A DNA stretch of 64,000 bases, from assembly GCA_019925095.2 (NCBI GenBank), contig CM034406.1, positions 16,864,388-16,928,387 on the forward strand, in the 5' to 3' direction. Below the pieces are notes generated by a model that worked only from the letters and a program-made list of their open reading frames with translations, was not told where the DNA came from and searched no databases. This document shows, in pieces, positions 11,362 to 21,579 of the stretch (position 1 is the first letter of the stretch; each line of letters opens with the position of its first letter). The stretch comes from Dendrolimus kikuchii (Eukaryota; Arthropoda; Insecta; Lepidoptera; Lasiocampidae). Both the position numbers and the translations under genes were made by a program.

Positions 11362-11622
11362 CTAGCTTCTGCCGGCGACTTTGTCCGTGTGGAATAGTAA
11401 AAAAAAAAAGTTTAAACAACCCCCCGATTTTGAAACATTATTTATTGGTGCTCCGCTCCTGTTGGTCTTAGCGTGATGATATATAGTCTATAGCCTTCCT
11501 CGATAAATGGGCTATCTAACACTGTAAGAATTTTTCAAATCAGACCAGTAGTTCCTGAGATTAACGCGTTCAAGCAAACAAACAATCAAACAAACGCGTT
11601 AGCTTTATATATTAGTATAAGA
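11362..11622 (-). mobile_element. Helitron-like element, both ends present
   Basis: Read on the minus strand it starts TC (11622) and ends CTAG (11362), inserted between T and A as seen on the plus strand (A at 11361, T at 11623). Non-coding, 261 bp. Confidence 0.6.
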
Positions 11623-11639
11623 TAATATAATTTACATTC

Positions 11640-11900
11640 TTAATAAAATGAGTGTCTACAAACAATATAGGGATGTTCACAATTTCAACACCAGGCATAA
11701 TAATGGACTGATACGCTCGTCTTTCAGATTACAAAAAGTATTGTCTCCATTCTTGGGGATTGGTATACGCTTCTTCATTAAAATTTCGAATGAAGTGTTA
11801 GATCTGCCCTTCATTTTAAAGCTAAATTGAAAAGTACCTTACTTAAAAAGGGATACTACATTATTGAAGAAGACTTAATTGATAAAACTGCATTTACATA
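11640..11900 (+). pseudogene. L3 LINE, C-terminal reverse transcriptase relic
   Basis: Translation gives VHNFNTRHNNGLIRSS, then GIRFFIKISNEVLDLP, and after a frame change FKAKLKSTLLKKGYY, stopping at TAG 11898-11900. This order (N-TRH, F-G-I-RF-NK-P, then a Lys-rich helix ending GYY) is typical of the extreme C-terminus of many insect LINE ORF2 proteins. The frame change near 11800 makes it non-functional. The paralogous end at about 26150-26240 carries the same KKGYYTIEEYLNDK motif. Confidence 0.7.
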
Positions 11901-12035
11901 GCTGCATGCTGATGCTGTGCATCTTCGGTATAACGTTTATATTTTGCATATCATTCCACTTCATTCATTCTTTGAAAATGTAATACAACTTCTATATCTA
12001 TTTTAAAAAAAGAGCCTAAGATAATATATAACCAA

Positions 12036-12242
12036 CTAGCTGTCCCGGCAGACGTTCTGCCCTAGAAGAAATAAAATTTAGACCCCGATTGCAGCGCCGC
12101 CTACCGGGTCTAAATAAAAGCTATCCTATCTTTCAAGTCGGATCAAACTGCACACGGTGTGCAAATTTGATTAAAATCGGTCAAGTAGTTTAGGAGTCCG
12201 TCGCGGACAAACAACGTGACACGTAATTTATATATATTAAGA
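12036..12242 (-). mobile_element. Helitron-like element, both ends present
   Basis: Minus-strand element with CTAG at 12036-12039 and TC at 12241-12242, inserted between A and T. Contains the family block complementary to ACCCGGTAGGCGGCGCTGC. Confidence 0.65.
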
Positions 12243-12284
12243 TTATGATGAAAAAAATCTATCTATAAAAAAATCTATAAAAAA

Positions 12285-12467
12285 TATTTTTTTAACTAGA
12301 CGTGTTTCTGGGGAGCTTCTTGCTGCTTCTTCTCCTTTAAACAGGGATAACATGTTGCGAAGCGGTGTACATAGAATAGGAAGTAGATTTAAATTTTGAC
12401 TTACATGTATAACCTTAAAAAACTGGTCTCCAGTGGAACTGATCTTGAATAAAAACTTTTGAATTGT
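12285..12467 (+). mobile_element. L3 LINE 3' UTR fragment
   Basis: Runs from TTTAACTAGACGTGTTTCTG through TGTTGCGAAGCGGTGTACAT and CTCCAGTGGAAC to TTGAATAAAAACTTTTGAAT, the shared L3 3' end. No TSD could be read. Confidence 0.75.
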
Positions 12468-12477
12468 TTTTAAGTTT

Positions 12478-12603
12478 ATAGCCCAGTAACGTAAAAAGTT
12501 CCTTCTGCGGTAGAGCTGTGGAATGCGCTACTCGAGACGGTATTCCCGTAAAGTAAAAACCGGGTGTCTTCAAGTCTCGTGTTAATAGGTATTTTCTAGC
12601 CAA
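12478..12603 (+). pseudogene. J LINE C-terminal relic, left part
   Basis: Encodes a broken form of AVELWNALLETVFP with an in-frame stop, matching the intact-frame AELWDALPESVFPEKYNPG of the copy at 56955-57190. Its continuation is found at 13433-13503 beyond an inserted element. Confidence 0.7.
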
Positions 12604-13432
12604 GGGGTCATCCACAAATTACTTTGCACGAATTTTATGATTTTTTGACCTCTCCCCTGTCTTTGTGACAGCTTACATTCGTGAGACTCCGCCCTCCCTA
12701 GTGTGACATCACGTTTTGCAATTTTACATTAAGAAATTATTAAATTAAATCAACAGTTCCGTAATTACTTAAATTCAAAAAAATTAAATCTAGAAATTAA
12801 GTTGTAAAAAAAGGTACGGAACTCGAGTCCGTAGAGTTGTTCATAATATAAAAAAAAATTGTTTTATTTCAATTTAAATTATTTTTGAATAATTTAACAC
12901 TGCTTATAAAGATAGAGTTGGAAATATTTTGAAGATTTTCGTTAATAGTTCAAATTTCGTGTTTTAAACCTTAAATAAAATAAAATAAAAAATATAAATA
13001 AAATTTTAAACCTCCAATAATGTGTGTGTAATATATTATGTATGATGTATTATAGAAAGGTCTGACTTGGAAAAGTACACCTAAAATTTAAAAAGCTGTA
13101 TAAAGAGTTGGGGGTTCTTTAAGAAGGGCGTTATAAAATTTCTTAGAGGTTGGCAACGCGTTAACGACACCCCTGGTGTTGCAAACGTCCATAGGCGGCG
13201 GTAACAACTTTCCATCAGGTGAGCCGTCTGCTTGTTTCTCTGCTCCAGGCAATAAAAAAAAATAAGGGTCTTTACTATGTTAGGGGTAAAAAGGGGTCTG
13301 AAGGCCCTTATATATATATATATAAAAAAGCTTCAATATATTATTAGATTTTGAAATGTGATGTCACGAAATTTAGGAACCCTTCCACCCCTTGTCACAC
13401 AATGTCACACTTCGTCGACTCCCTGCTCTCCT
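12604..13432. mobile_element. H element (DNA transposon-like) inserted in J LINE
   Basis: Begins GGGGTCATCCACAAATTAC like the short H copy at 35876-36034 and ends with CACTTCGTCGACTCCCTGC, matching that copy's right half. It interrupts a LINE whose sequence resumes at 13433. The interior is AT-rich with no transposase ORF, and carries a family A-related insertion at 13144-13261. Confidence 0.55.
13144..13261 (+). mobile_element. Family A-related retroposon (variant), nested in H
   Basis: GGTTGGCAACGCGTTAACGA, then GTGTTGCAAACGTCCATAGG and CAGGCAATAAAAAAAAATAA. It shares only the 3' half with canonical family A, so it is either a sister SINE or a second LINE using the same 3' tail. Confidence 0.65.
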
Positions 13433-13503
13433 TAAACATCTTCGACCGCATTACCATCTAATATTGGGCGTGATCGTGGTCCAACGCGAACGTATTTATC
13501 ATT
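13433..13503 (+). pseudogene. J LINE C-terminal relic, right part
   Basis: ATCTTCGACCGCATTACC and GGGCGTGATCGTGGTC continue, in order and strand, the J sequence that breaks off at 12603. The intact arrangement is seen at 57128-57188. Confidence 0.7.
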
Positions 13504-14154
13504 AAAAAAATAAAATGTTTTTTCCATTTCTGTATACGCCTATTGACAATACATGAATATTATAAATAGAACGTAGCTGTCATTTTATATCGTTACATGC
13601 GTGACCTTTGCGCGTAGGAAATCTCATTACTGGATGATGTGGGTTGGAAATTTTTCTGATAATAGCTTAGAGATATCGCATTATATGTAACATATTTAGT
13701 TGTACAGTCGCGAAATGTAAATGTTCGTCACCTTAAAGTCGACTTTTGCTTGCACGAGTACAAGAAACAATACTGCCAACATTTTAATAAATGTTACGTT
13801 TATAAAATATAGAACCGTGAAAAAAGAAAATTGCAATGTTGACAATGACGGACGCTGAGATTAACAGTAAGAAATAAAGAGGATATAATCATTACGCTTA
13901 ACATAAATATAAAAAAAGGTTTTACATGTCTAAACAATCTTTTTACACAAGATAGAAAATGAAACAGCTTTGATCTAAGTAATTTTAAACTTTATTGTCA
14001 AATAGAAACTCATAATTTGCTGTGGAACAGTCTATTCGGAGACTTAGTTTAAAACATGTATTCGCGGAACGTTAAATAAATCAATTTCGAAACTGGCGAA
14101 CATTTTCACACCACGACTGTACATATTTGTGTCGTTTACAGTTGGGCATTGACT
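13504..14154. other. Unassigned AT-rich intergenic DNA
   Basis: No coding or shared-repeat signal recognised. Confidence 0.45.
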
Positions 14155-14466
14155 CGAAATTCTCGTGGGATTTCCGGGATACTTAGTACTACAGCATTTA
14201 AAAAAAATGTAAGCTATCGTTTTAGTGAATTTGAATTTTGCATGCACCTGAACCGTTGTTCGGGTCCATAAACCACACAAACCGCTCCCAGGAAAATTCC
14301 CGCCGGAATCCCGGGATAAAAAGTAGCGCCGAGTTTAGGTTTAAGAATTTACTGTTGATCAGCGAAAACCGCATTGAAATCGGTCTAGTAGTTTTTACAT
14401 GAATCCCGAATAAACAGACAAGAAATCTAAAAAAAGTTGCATCGTATTCTCCATCGTTTATATAGT
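14155..14466 (-). mobile_element. Helitron-like Hb family copy
   Basis: On the minus strand it has ATAAACGATGGAGAATACGA, CTAGACCGATTTCAATGCGG and AAATGCTGTAGTACTAAGTA, in the order seen at 29578-29919. The CTAG terminus is missing at the left end. The 78-aa minus ORF (14044-14280) is incidental. Confidence 0.6.
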
Positions 14467-15050
14467 GTATTCCAGTTAATTTTTTCTAATAGCTTCAATG
14501 TACCGACACGACATTTTTAGAATTTTATAATATCGAGGGTTGAAAGGCTATTTGTTTTAAGCGATATTTTGTGTGAAACTTAATAACACTACGGGTTTGT
14601 TTTATCCTAATGTCTCAACTTAAAGAAATATAAAGAATCTGATGTCTAGTTTCAATCTATAGATGTTCTTTTTTTAAGTATGGTACATAGTTCGTTAGTG
14701 ATGTGTTTTTCTGGGTCACTTGAAACTTCAAACTTTTCTACCGACGAATTTTAAAAATGTCGTTTAAAACAAATAGCCTTTCACCCATCGATATTATAGA
14801 TTTCGTTGATTCGTCCAAATTGAAAGAAAAAATTGAATAGTCTAATATCGGCTTAATACAGCACAAGGAAAGCGTTTAGTACATTGACCTGTTAATTATT
14901 GTATAGAATTAGTCATCGTTTCAATTGTGGATAACAATGCAATCTTACATTTGAACAGCGAGGTACATACCCTATGGTGGTCATTATGGCGCGGATTATA
15001 TATTGTGTGCATTTCTAGTTACCCAGAGTTTTCATTCATAATGTTCATAA

Positions 15051-15211
15051 GGGGCCATCCCCAAATTACGTCACACGAATTTCATGATTTCTTGAGCACC
15101 CCCCGTCCTTGTCACATTCTTGAGACTCCTTCCTCCCTAATGTGACATTACATGTATGGCAATTTTACATTAAGAAATTATTAAATTAAAATAGCAGTTC
15201 CGTAATTACAC
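15051..15211 (+). mobile_element. H family fragment (left end)
   Basis: GGGGCCATCCCCAAATTACG to GCAGTTCCGTAATTAC aligns with the left end of the element at 12604. The right half is absent; a G-family MITE begins immediately after. Confidence 0.6.
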
Positions 15212-15216
15212 ATACA

Positions 15217-15693
15217 GCGCGTTCTATTAGTAGCTCACAACGCCCAAAATGCTGCGTTAGGCGTTCCACAAGGCGACAGCGGTCGTTGTAGTCGTGGCGA
15301 AAATGTCACTAATGACGTCATCATTTTCGATCACACAACACTCACAACGACCCATGTCAATAGGTGGGTCGAATAACCGTTCCACTTGAGTTTACGATTG
15401 TAACGCCGGCAAGCAAGTGGAACGGGTAAAATCGCGGTCGTGAACGTGGTTGTTGTGAGTCAGGTGGTAGGGCATTTGCCCGACTGGATGGCTACCACCC
15501 CTGGTCTAAAGTATCGCCATAACAACCTTGAGTTGTGTTCCAAGCAAGTAGCGTAGCAACGTGTAGTAGTGTAGCAACTTTGCTGTTGCAAATGTCCATA
15601 GGCGATGGTAACCGCTTTGCATCAAGTGTGCCGTCTCCCTGTCTTCTGATCTCCTGTAATAAAAAAAAAGAGAGTCCCTAATGGAACGTAGCC
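15217..15693 (+). mobile_element. Family G MITE split by a family A insertion
   Basis: Two pieces, 15217-15459 and about 15675-15693, together match the uninterrupted MITE at 58384-58646. The join in the intact copy reads GTTGTGAGGCCCTAATGG, while here a family A element sits between GTTGTGAG and TCCCTAATGG. Ends carry the inverted motif CGTTCCATTAG (one substitution on the left here). Confidence 0.8.
15460..15669 (+). mobile_element. Family A retroposon, 5'-truncated, nested in MITE G
   Basis: Starts at TCAGGTGGTAGGGC, well inside the canonical family A, and ends TCCTGTAATAAAAAAAAAG. A short GAG duplication flanks it. 5' truncation plus poly(A) fits L1-type priming. Confidence 0.85.
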
Positions 15694-15818
15694 ATGGTAA
15701 CAATTTTCAATAAAATAACCCCGTCTCCAAGATGAATATTGAAGTGATAACAAATAAATACATGAAGTAGATACGTAAGACTATAGAGATATTAAAGAAA
15801 ATTTCTATCCTAAATTAT

Positions 15819-16331
15819 TGTTCCGACCTAGATGCCGACAAAGACAAATTCTCACCTGCATACCTGTAGAAACACATTTTATTGCCTTTTCGGCATTTGG
15901 ACTTCTTTTATTTACTTTGTGTTTAAAATTAGTGATTAAAAAACAGCCCATTGTGTATTGTAATCATTTACGGCCTATTGTTGTATTGTGATCACTGCCA
16001 GGTGTCTCGGATTTAAAAGTACAAACTGATTCTAAGAAATTCGGTCCACGCGGCCGGGCAGACATATTGCATCTGTGCAGTATAAATCAATGACCCAATG
16101 GAGAGATGAGGCAGTCGAGCGATAACCACAAGCCAAGCAAGACTTGTGTACATTCGGTAATCTATTTAGTGACGGACTTTGCGCGTGTATTTGAATTACG
16201 ATCTTCTGCATTACGTTTGGACTTATTGCGTTCGGTTATATTTGTACCTGTGTTAGACGTGTTTGTATAGTTCTAATAAACACTATAATAATTCCAACGG
16301 CATTTTTATTCGAGTCCTGCAAGTCGCAACA
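15819..16331 (+). mobile_element. Solo LTR with 4-bp TSD (TTAT)
   Basis: 513 bp from TGTTCCGACC to AGTCGCAACA with TTAT at 15815-15818 and 16332-16335. Has a TATA-like GCAGTATAAATC near 16078 and AATAAA-like CTAATAAACAC near 16275. No internal retrotransposon sequence is attached. Confidence 0.88.
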
Positions 16332-16724
16332 TTATTTTAGGCTTTTAAATAACCATTCATACAAGGCAAGAAAAAATTATTATTAACATCAAGAAATCTG
16401 AAAGCCTTAAACTCTGCAAAATAAATGGCCAAAAACAACGGTGTCAGAAAGCAAGGAAACTGTGGCCTTGTTTAAGTTTGATTGATGCCAGCAATTAGTA
16501 AGATTCGAAACGAATAACATGGCCGTTTTAGGAAAGTAGGGCGTTGATGGCACAGTTCTCAGATGTTATCATATTTTGCTCTCTTGGTCTTAGTTTGTAT
16601 TATATGAATAACAATCATAGGCAAATTTCAATTTTTATGTTTTAACAAGGCTATATAATATTGAGTCTATGAATTATAGCAATATAATATCGAAAATTCA
16701 GTTGTTGTATTTGGGACTTTTTTT
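16332..16724. other. Unassigned intergenic DNA
   Basis: No coding or shared-repeat signal recognised. Confidence 0.4.
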
Positions 16725-17290
16725 TTTATAAAATTCAAATTCAAAAGTTTTTATTCAAAATAAGTTCCACTGGATAACACTTTTTGAAGGTCATACATAT
16801 ATAATATCAGTCCATAAATGTCCCACTGCTGGGTTCGGGCCTCCCATTATAGGGGGGGAGGGACAGTATACCCGCCATGCTTGTCCAAGGCGGCTTGGCA
16901 GGTTTGACACATTAGTTATCTCGATGTGCAGATTTCATCACGATGTTTACCTTCACCGTTGTTAGCACGTGGTAATTGTAACAATATGCACATTAGAATA
17001 TGACGGTCATACATATAGGTTAAAATTTAATTTTACTTCCTAGTCTATGTACATCGCTTCGTAACGTGTTATTGCTGTTAAGGAGAAGAAGCGGCAAGAA
17101 ACTGGGGAGCAACACGTCTAGCTAAAAATTGTTTTTCTTTATATTTCTTTTTCTATTTATATCTCAAGTTCTTTTTTTATATGTTTTATACAGAAGTATG
17201 TTACAGAATTACTTTTGAAGAATTAATGGAGTTGTAGCAAACAGTGCATATTCAATATCTATAGTGTTATTCTTTTCTATTATGTTTAGT
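16725..17290 (-). mobile_element. L3 LINE 3' UTR interrupted by a SINE
   Basis: Minus-strand L3 tail: the complement of the GAATAAAAACTTTTGAATTT end is at the left, and TTCTTCAAAAGTAATTCTG (complement) lies to the right. The L3 sequence breaks at GGTCATACATATA and resumes after a second copy of the same 13-mer, with a SINE fragment between. Confidence 0.8.
16802..17004 (-). mobile_element. S1 SINE body, 5'-truncated, with 13-bp TSD
   Basis: CCCACTGCTGGGTTCGGGCC, GGCTTGGCAGGTTTGACACA and GTTAGCACGTGGTAATTG are the body of the S1 SINE (full copy 56350-56626). Perfect TSDs GGTCATACATATA are at 16789-16801 and 17005-17017. The tRNA-like head is missing because of 5' truncation. Confidence 0.85.
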
Positions 17291-17649
17291 TAACATATTA
17301 TATATCAAATTCTCGTGTCACAATGTTCGTTCCCATACTCCTCCGAAACGGCTTCTTATGACATTTTTTATGCATATTCAGTAAGTCTGAGAATCGGCTA
17401 CTATCTATTTTTCAAACCCCTAAATGATAAGGGGTGTCCACCCCAAAAAAAAAAATTATTTTTTGGATAAATATTTTAATTTTTATTTTCTTAGGATACA
17501 GAATTAAAAAATACATACAACCCTAAATTTTCACCCCTCTACGATTAACACCTATTTTTTATTTGTTAATTATAAACTTAGGACAAAAACTTATTTATTG
17601 TAACAACCAAAATTATTTTAAAAATTAAACAAAACTATAAAATAGAAAC

Positions 17650-17835
17650 CTAAAATTAAATACTAAAACTAAATTTAAAAAAAAGGAGAGCAAAATTATA
17701 GATAAAATATTGGTCCCAAACCACTGTCACTTACCGGGAACGTTCCCAAAAGGCTGGCGGCGTTACCACGCTGAATAGCAATGTTTACCCTTTGAGCAAA
17801 ATAGACGCCAGCCTTTTGGTCGCGTGAGAGGTCGC
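17650..17835 (-). repeat. Family N repeat with conserved stem-loop
   Basis: Contains CCAAAAGGCTGGCG at 17748-17761 and its near-exact inverted partner CGCCAGCCTTTTGG at 17806-17819, forming a hairpin. Read on the minus strand the hairpin is followed by GTGACAGTGGTTTGGGACC, as at 35155-35200. Related copies: 21060-21242, 23280-23370, 35095-35230. Confidence 0.6.
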
Positions 17836-17914
17836 GCATTATAAACTTTAATTTTTTGGTAAGATTTTTAATCTTATTTTGTCATGACTTAGAATAAAAA
17901 AAATTATATCACTC

Positions 17915-18007
17915 TTTTAGATTCGCAATTAGAACCGGTACGTGGCTTTGGGATCGGGTTCTAGAATTTTATTTTTTAAAGGCAGGACAACGTCTGCCGG
18001 GCCGCTA
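17915..18007 (+). mobile_element. Helitron-like 3' end
   Basis: AGAACCGGTACGTGGC, GACAACGTCTGCCGGGCCG and terminal CTAG before T. 5' truncated. Confidence 0.65.
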
Positions 18008-18234
18008 GTTAATTTATAAATTTCTTTCACCCGCACGTTTATCGTGGACCAGAGTAGTGTCTGTGACTTTATTTTCATGTTGCGTTGTGCTTTTCTCTTG
18101 TTTTACTAAATAAATTATAACACAGTCAATGGTGTCAAAAATGTATTCATTTACAACCGATTGTTAAAGTTACGTTCTTCTAAAGAACTGCACGTTTCAC
18201 GAGGTGTTCTTCACTAGAATAATCTTTGGAAAAC

Positions 18235-18484
18235 GGTCATCCAGGTTTATGGAGCAGAGGGGGGAGATTGAAAAAGCTGGAAATGCCGTCACAGGGTACA
18301 AAGAAATTTTTAGGAAATAAAAGTAATTTTTTGCCTAGTTGTAGCACTTTTGGTTGATTATCTAAATTGAAAGACGCAAATGGACCATCCAATATCAGTT
18401 TAAGATGCTCCCTCATCGCGAGCATTCGCCTGCAATGTATCATTTATTATTTGATTTTGAGCATTACCTACGTTACAATACTGC
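18235..18484. repeat. Direct duplication, unit 1
   Basis: 250 bp that recurs at 18781-19030 with 8 substitutions and no gaps by direct comparison (about 97% identical). Each unit has a 68-codon minus-strand ORF with LILDGPFASFNLDNQPKVLQ, conserved between units and faintly similar to ILNGSFLSFNLDES at about 52.1 kb. This may be a decayed mobile-element coding segment. Confidence 0.85.
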
Positions 18485-18780
18485 CTCCCTGACTGACAAG
18501 CCTTCGCCTGTAACGAATCATTTATGATTCGATTTTGAGCATTTAGTTAATTCCACAATGTCAAAGACCAAGTGGTCTTTATGTTGTATCAAACAAGTTG
18601 TATCAAAATGTTATAGACTGTATCATTATAGGTTGCGCACTGTAATGCTTGGTTCTCCTCCCTCACCGATGTAATGATCGGCGTCTGTGGTTGATCGAGC
18701 TTATTTTTTTGTTAAGGCAGGGGGAAATACATTTCGTACACTACCGATTTTTTTACTGTGATTAGACCAAAGCAATGAGA

Positions 18781-19030
18781 GGTCATCCAGGTTTATGGAG
18801 CAGAGGGGGGAGATTGAAAAAGCTGGAAATGCTGTCACAGGGTACAAAGAAATTTCTAGGAAATAAAAGTAATCTTTTGACTAGTTGTAGCACTTTTGGT
18901 TGATTATCTAAATTGAAAGACGCAAATGGACCATCCAATATCAGTTTAAGGTGCCACCTCATCGCGAGCATTCGCCTGCAATATATCATTTATTATTTGA
19001 TTTTGAGCATTACCTACGTTACAATACTGC
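18781..19030. repeat. Direct duplication, unit 2
   Basis: Second unit of the pair, offset 546 bp from the first. The 296-bp spacer also contains a partial third motif (TTCGCCTGTAACGAATCATT followed by GATTCGATTTTGAGCATT), suggesting an older duplication of the unit's 3' part. Confidence 0.85.
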
Positions 19031-19114
19031 GCAGATAACAAAGTCAATTGCCGGCTTCGAGATTCAGGAAGGTAACCCATGGACTCATACTCCACTGAAA
19101 CCCCCTTTCCCCCA

Positions 19115-19312
19115 TGTGATGGTTGAGCGGGCTTAGTCTTAACCGGCTGAACTCGAAATGCAGAGGCCCGGGTTCGATTCCTGGCATGGTAATTTTTGTA
19201 AACGAACGTTCCGTTGTTTACTGTAGTCTGGGTGTCTGACATCGGCACCAGAGTGGTCTGTTGTATATTACCCGTAACCCATGCGTGACTTGTTTAGCTT
19301 AGGGATATACAA
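19115..19312 (+). mobile_element. tRNA-derived SINE S2
   Basis: Pol III A box-like TGGTTGAGCGGGC and B box GGTTCGATTCCTGG, then the S2 body TACTGTAGTCTGGGTGTCTG and end GGGATATACAATGTG. Copies at 33249-33452 and 56624-56802. It is not a tRNA gene: there is no acceptor stem and it continues into the SINE body. Confidence 0.75.
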
Positions 19313-19506
19313 TGTGCCTGTTTATCTGTCGATTATTTATTACGTATGTAAATAAGAATCTTTTTGGAGATATGTATTTTATTGAGCTATTCCTAATATG
19401 CTTCTTTCCCGTAAACCAGATAAGAAATGTAAATAAATAAAATAGTAAGAGTGATGTAATAACGAAGAAATAAAACTGTAATAAATAAAGAGTTAGAAAT
19501 AAGTAT

Positions 19507-19922
19507 TGATATATGCCGACAAAAAGTGAATGCACATCTGCCTGCCATAAATCTGGTTTATTACCGTCCCCGCATTTGGACTTCTTTTGTTTGCTTTGTG
19601 TTTATGGCAGTCATTAGGCAGGTGTGTCGAACTAATTCTTGTTGTTATTGTTTTGCGTCGAGGCATATTGTATTTATACAGAGTAAAAGGAATGCCCGAA
19701 CGGAGGGGTGAGGCAGTTAAGCGTCGATTACGATACTAGCAAAACGTGTGTACATTCGACAAGCTATATAGTGACGGATTTTGCGGGTGTTACTGAATTG
19801 TGCAGTTTGCACTGGTTGTGTCCAGTTATATTTGTGCCTGTGTTATACGTGCTTATATAGTTCTAATAAATTCTATAGTAATTCCAACGGCATTTTTAAT
19901 TCGAGTCCGGTAGCTTGTAACA
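19507..19922 (+). mobile_element. Solo LTR with 4-bp TSD (GTAT)
   Basis: 416 bp from TGATATATGCCGAC to CTTGTAACA, flanked by GTAT at 19503-19506 and 19923-19926. Shorter than its relatives through internal deletion. AATAAATTC near 19864 may be the LTR polyadenylation signal. Confidence 0.85.
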
Positions 19923-20123
19923 GTATGTTATAAAACTAGATATCTAGATGTAAGAAAAGATAACAAGAGGAAACGAGATCTAGATTGTTAGAATTTGTAG
20001 GAAATAAAATATAGACAAGATAAATAATATGCATACAACATGTAATATATATTATCAGGATCAGAAACAAAAACTGTAATGTACTAAGGCTGTAAATAAT
20101 AATAATAAAAATAAAAAAGACAG

Positions 20124-20746
20124 TCCCGCAGGGGGGCTTTGTGGCGAAGCCTTAGGTGAGTAGCGACACCTCGTACCTGACTCCGGGGGCCAAGGCAAGG
20201 CCCCCGCCTCCGTGCTTGCCTTAGCCAGCCGGCACGGAGTGGAGATCGCTAGAGCTAAGACTCAAGCTCCAGGGGTGGAAGTCATAAATGGCATCACGTC
20301 AGAAGTAGCTTCGGTGAACCTGCAGCCCACCTCTCTACACCCCTTAGCCACTCGCACCCATATTGCTCCTGTCTTTATGGCATTTTTTGGGGCCCATGCA
20401 GGGAGTGGCGACTCACCGTCTGCCCATTTTTCCATGTTCCCTGAATATTGCGACGGGCAGACGCCATAGTCCCCATATACCCAGACCCCTAGTACCAATA
20501 GCAGTTCACCCCAATAGCCCGGTACTTTTTGTCCTCATTTCCCACAATAGTTCTACGCTGTCCGGGGCTTGTCCTTGGATGCATTGTTATATGGTGTAGA
20601 CAGGGATAAGCGCCGGTCAGTGTCACGCCAGATTTACATTAAATTTGTCAAAGGGTCTCTACGTGTTGGCCTTTCCATGGCCCCACGCAAGCCCTCCAAA
20701 TGTCCGGGCCATTTTTATGGCCCGTGGTCTCGAAAGACATACAAAC
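20124..20746 (+). mobile_element. Family B element with TSD
   Basis: Same boundaries as the 2445-3067 copy (CCCGCAGGGGGGC to GAAAGACATAC) and flanked by AAAAAGACAG at 20114-20123 and 20747-20756. Strong similarity to the first copy suggests both are fairly young. Confidence 0.85.
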
Positions 20747-20756
20747 AAAAAGACAG

Positions 20757-21059
20757 AATAAAAAGATAAAGAAAAGAAAATAATCTTAAATACCCTAAAT
20801 AAGGAAACATATTCTAGCCAACTTGTTTGTCGAGAGAGGTAGATTTATTAAAAAAGTAAATAAATAAAAAATATACTTCTACCAAGCTATGTTATCAAGT
20901 TAATAAGATACTTGTTTAAAGTCACATGAAGAGGGTCAAGGTGAACACGACCTTGGAATACTGCAGCATCCCACCCTAAATGCGAGGGGTGGTAAGCCCG
21001 TCCATGTACTTAACGTATGGGGATACACGCTCTGTGGTGAAATTCCCTAGAATTTGAAA
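20757..21059. other. Unassigned intergenic DNA
   Basis: No coding or clear shared-repeat signal. Confidence 0.4.
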
Positions 21060-21242
21060 TCGTAGCCTGGAGCTTACCTCGCTCAAAGAATTAGCCTTTG
21101 TATCTAGCGAGGATTACCTCGCATTAGCCAGCGTTATAATACTGCCGAATATGTTATGCTATAAATATTGCAATCTGTTGGATATGTAATAAATAACAGC
21201 GGTCTGGCGGGGCTGGAGGGGTTTTAATGTAGGTTTTTATAA
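21060..21242 (+). repeat. Family N repeat copy
   Basis: GGAGCTTACCTCGCTCAAAG, then CTAGCGAGGATTACCTCGC and later GCGGTCTGGCGGGGCTGG with TTTTAATGTAGGTTTTTA. The same order occurs at 35095-35230. Confidence 0.6.
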
Positions 21243-21387
21243 ATTATACAACTCTTCGTTCAAACTTCATTACATCATAACATGATAACTATAAAACACA
21301 CAGGTCAAACATGTAATAATTATAAATCACATATGTACGTCTGCTATTCTAAATACATAATTTTTCTATAAAATCTAACTATATATA

Positions 21388-21579
21388 AAGCCTGTAAAAC
21401 CGCGTTAAATATATAAAGATAATTCGATAAGTGGTTATATATATTTATCGAATTCATCGAATATGTGTGTGTGTGTACTAAACACACGCACACACACACA
21501 CACACACAATATATATATATATATATATATTTATACTTATCGAATTCTGTTTATATATTTAACGCGGTTTCACAGGCTT
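21388..21579. repeat. 44-bp inverted repeat around a TG/CA/TA microsatellite
   Basis: Left arm 21388-21431 and right arm 21536-21579 are inverted copies differing at only a few positions; both contain the ACCGCGTTAAATATATAAA block. The 104-bp loop is made of GT, CA and TA dinucleotide runs. It could be a MITE with long inverted ends or a cruciform-forming locus. No coding sequence. Confidence 0.85.

Noticed and set aside
18235..19030. LTR pair of a small retrotransposon
   Set aside because: The 250-bp units do not start TG or end CA, no TSD flanks them, and the spacer is only 296 bp without a primer-binding site.
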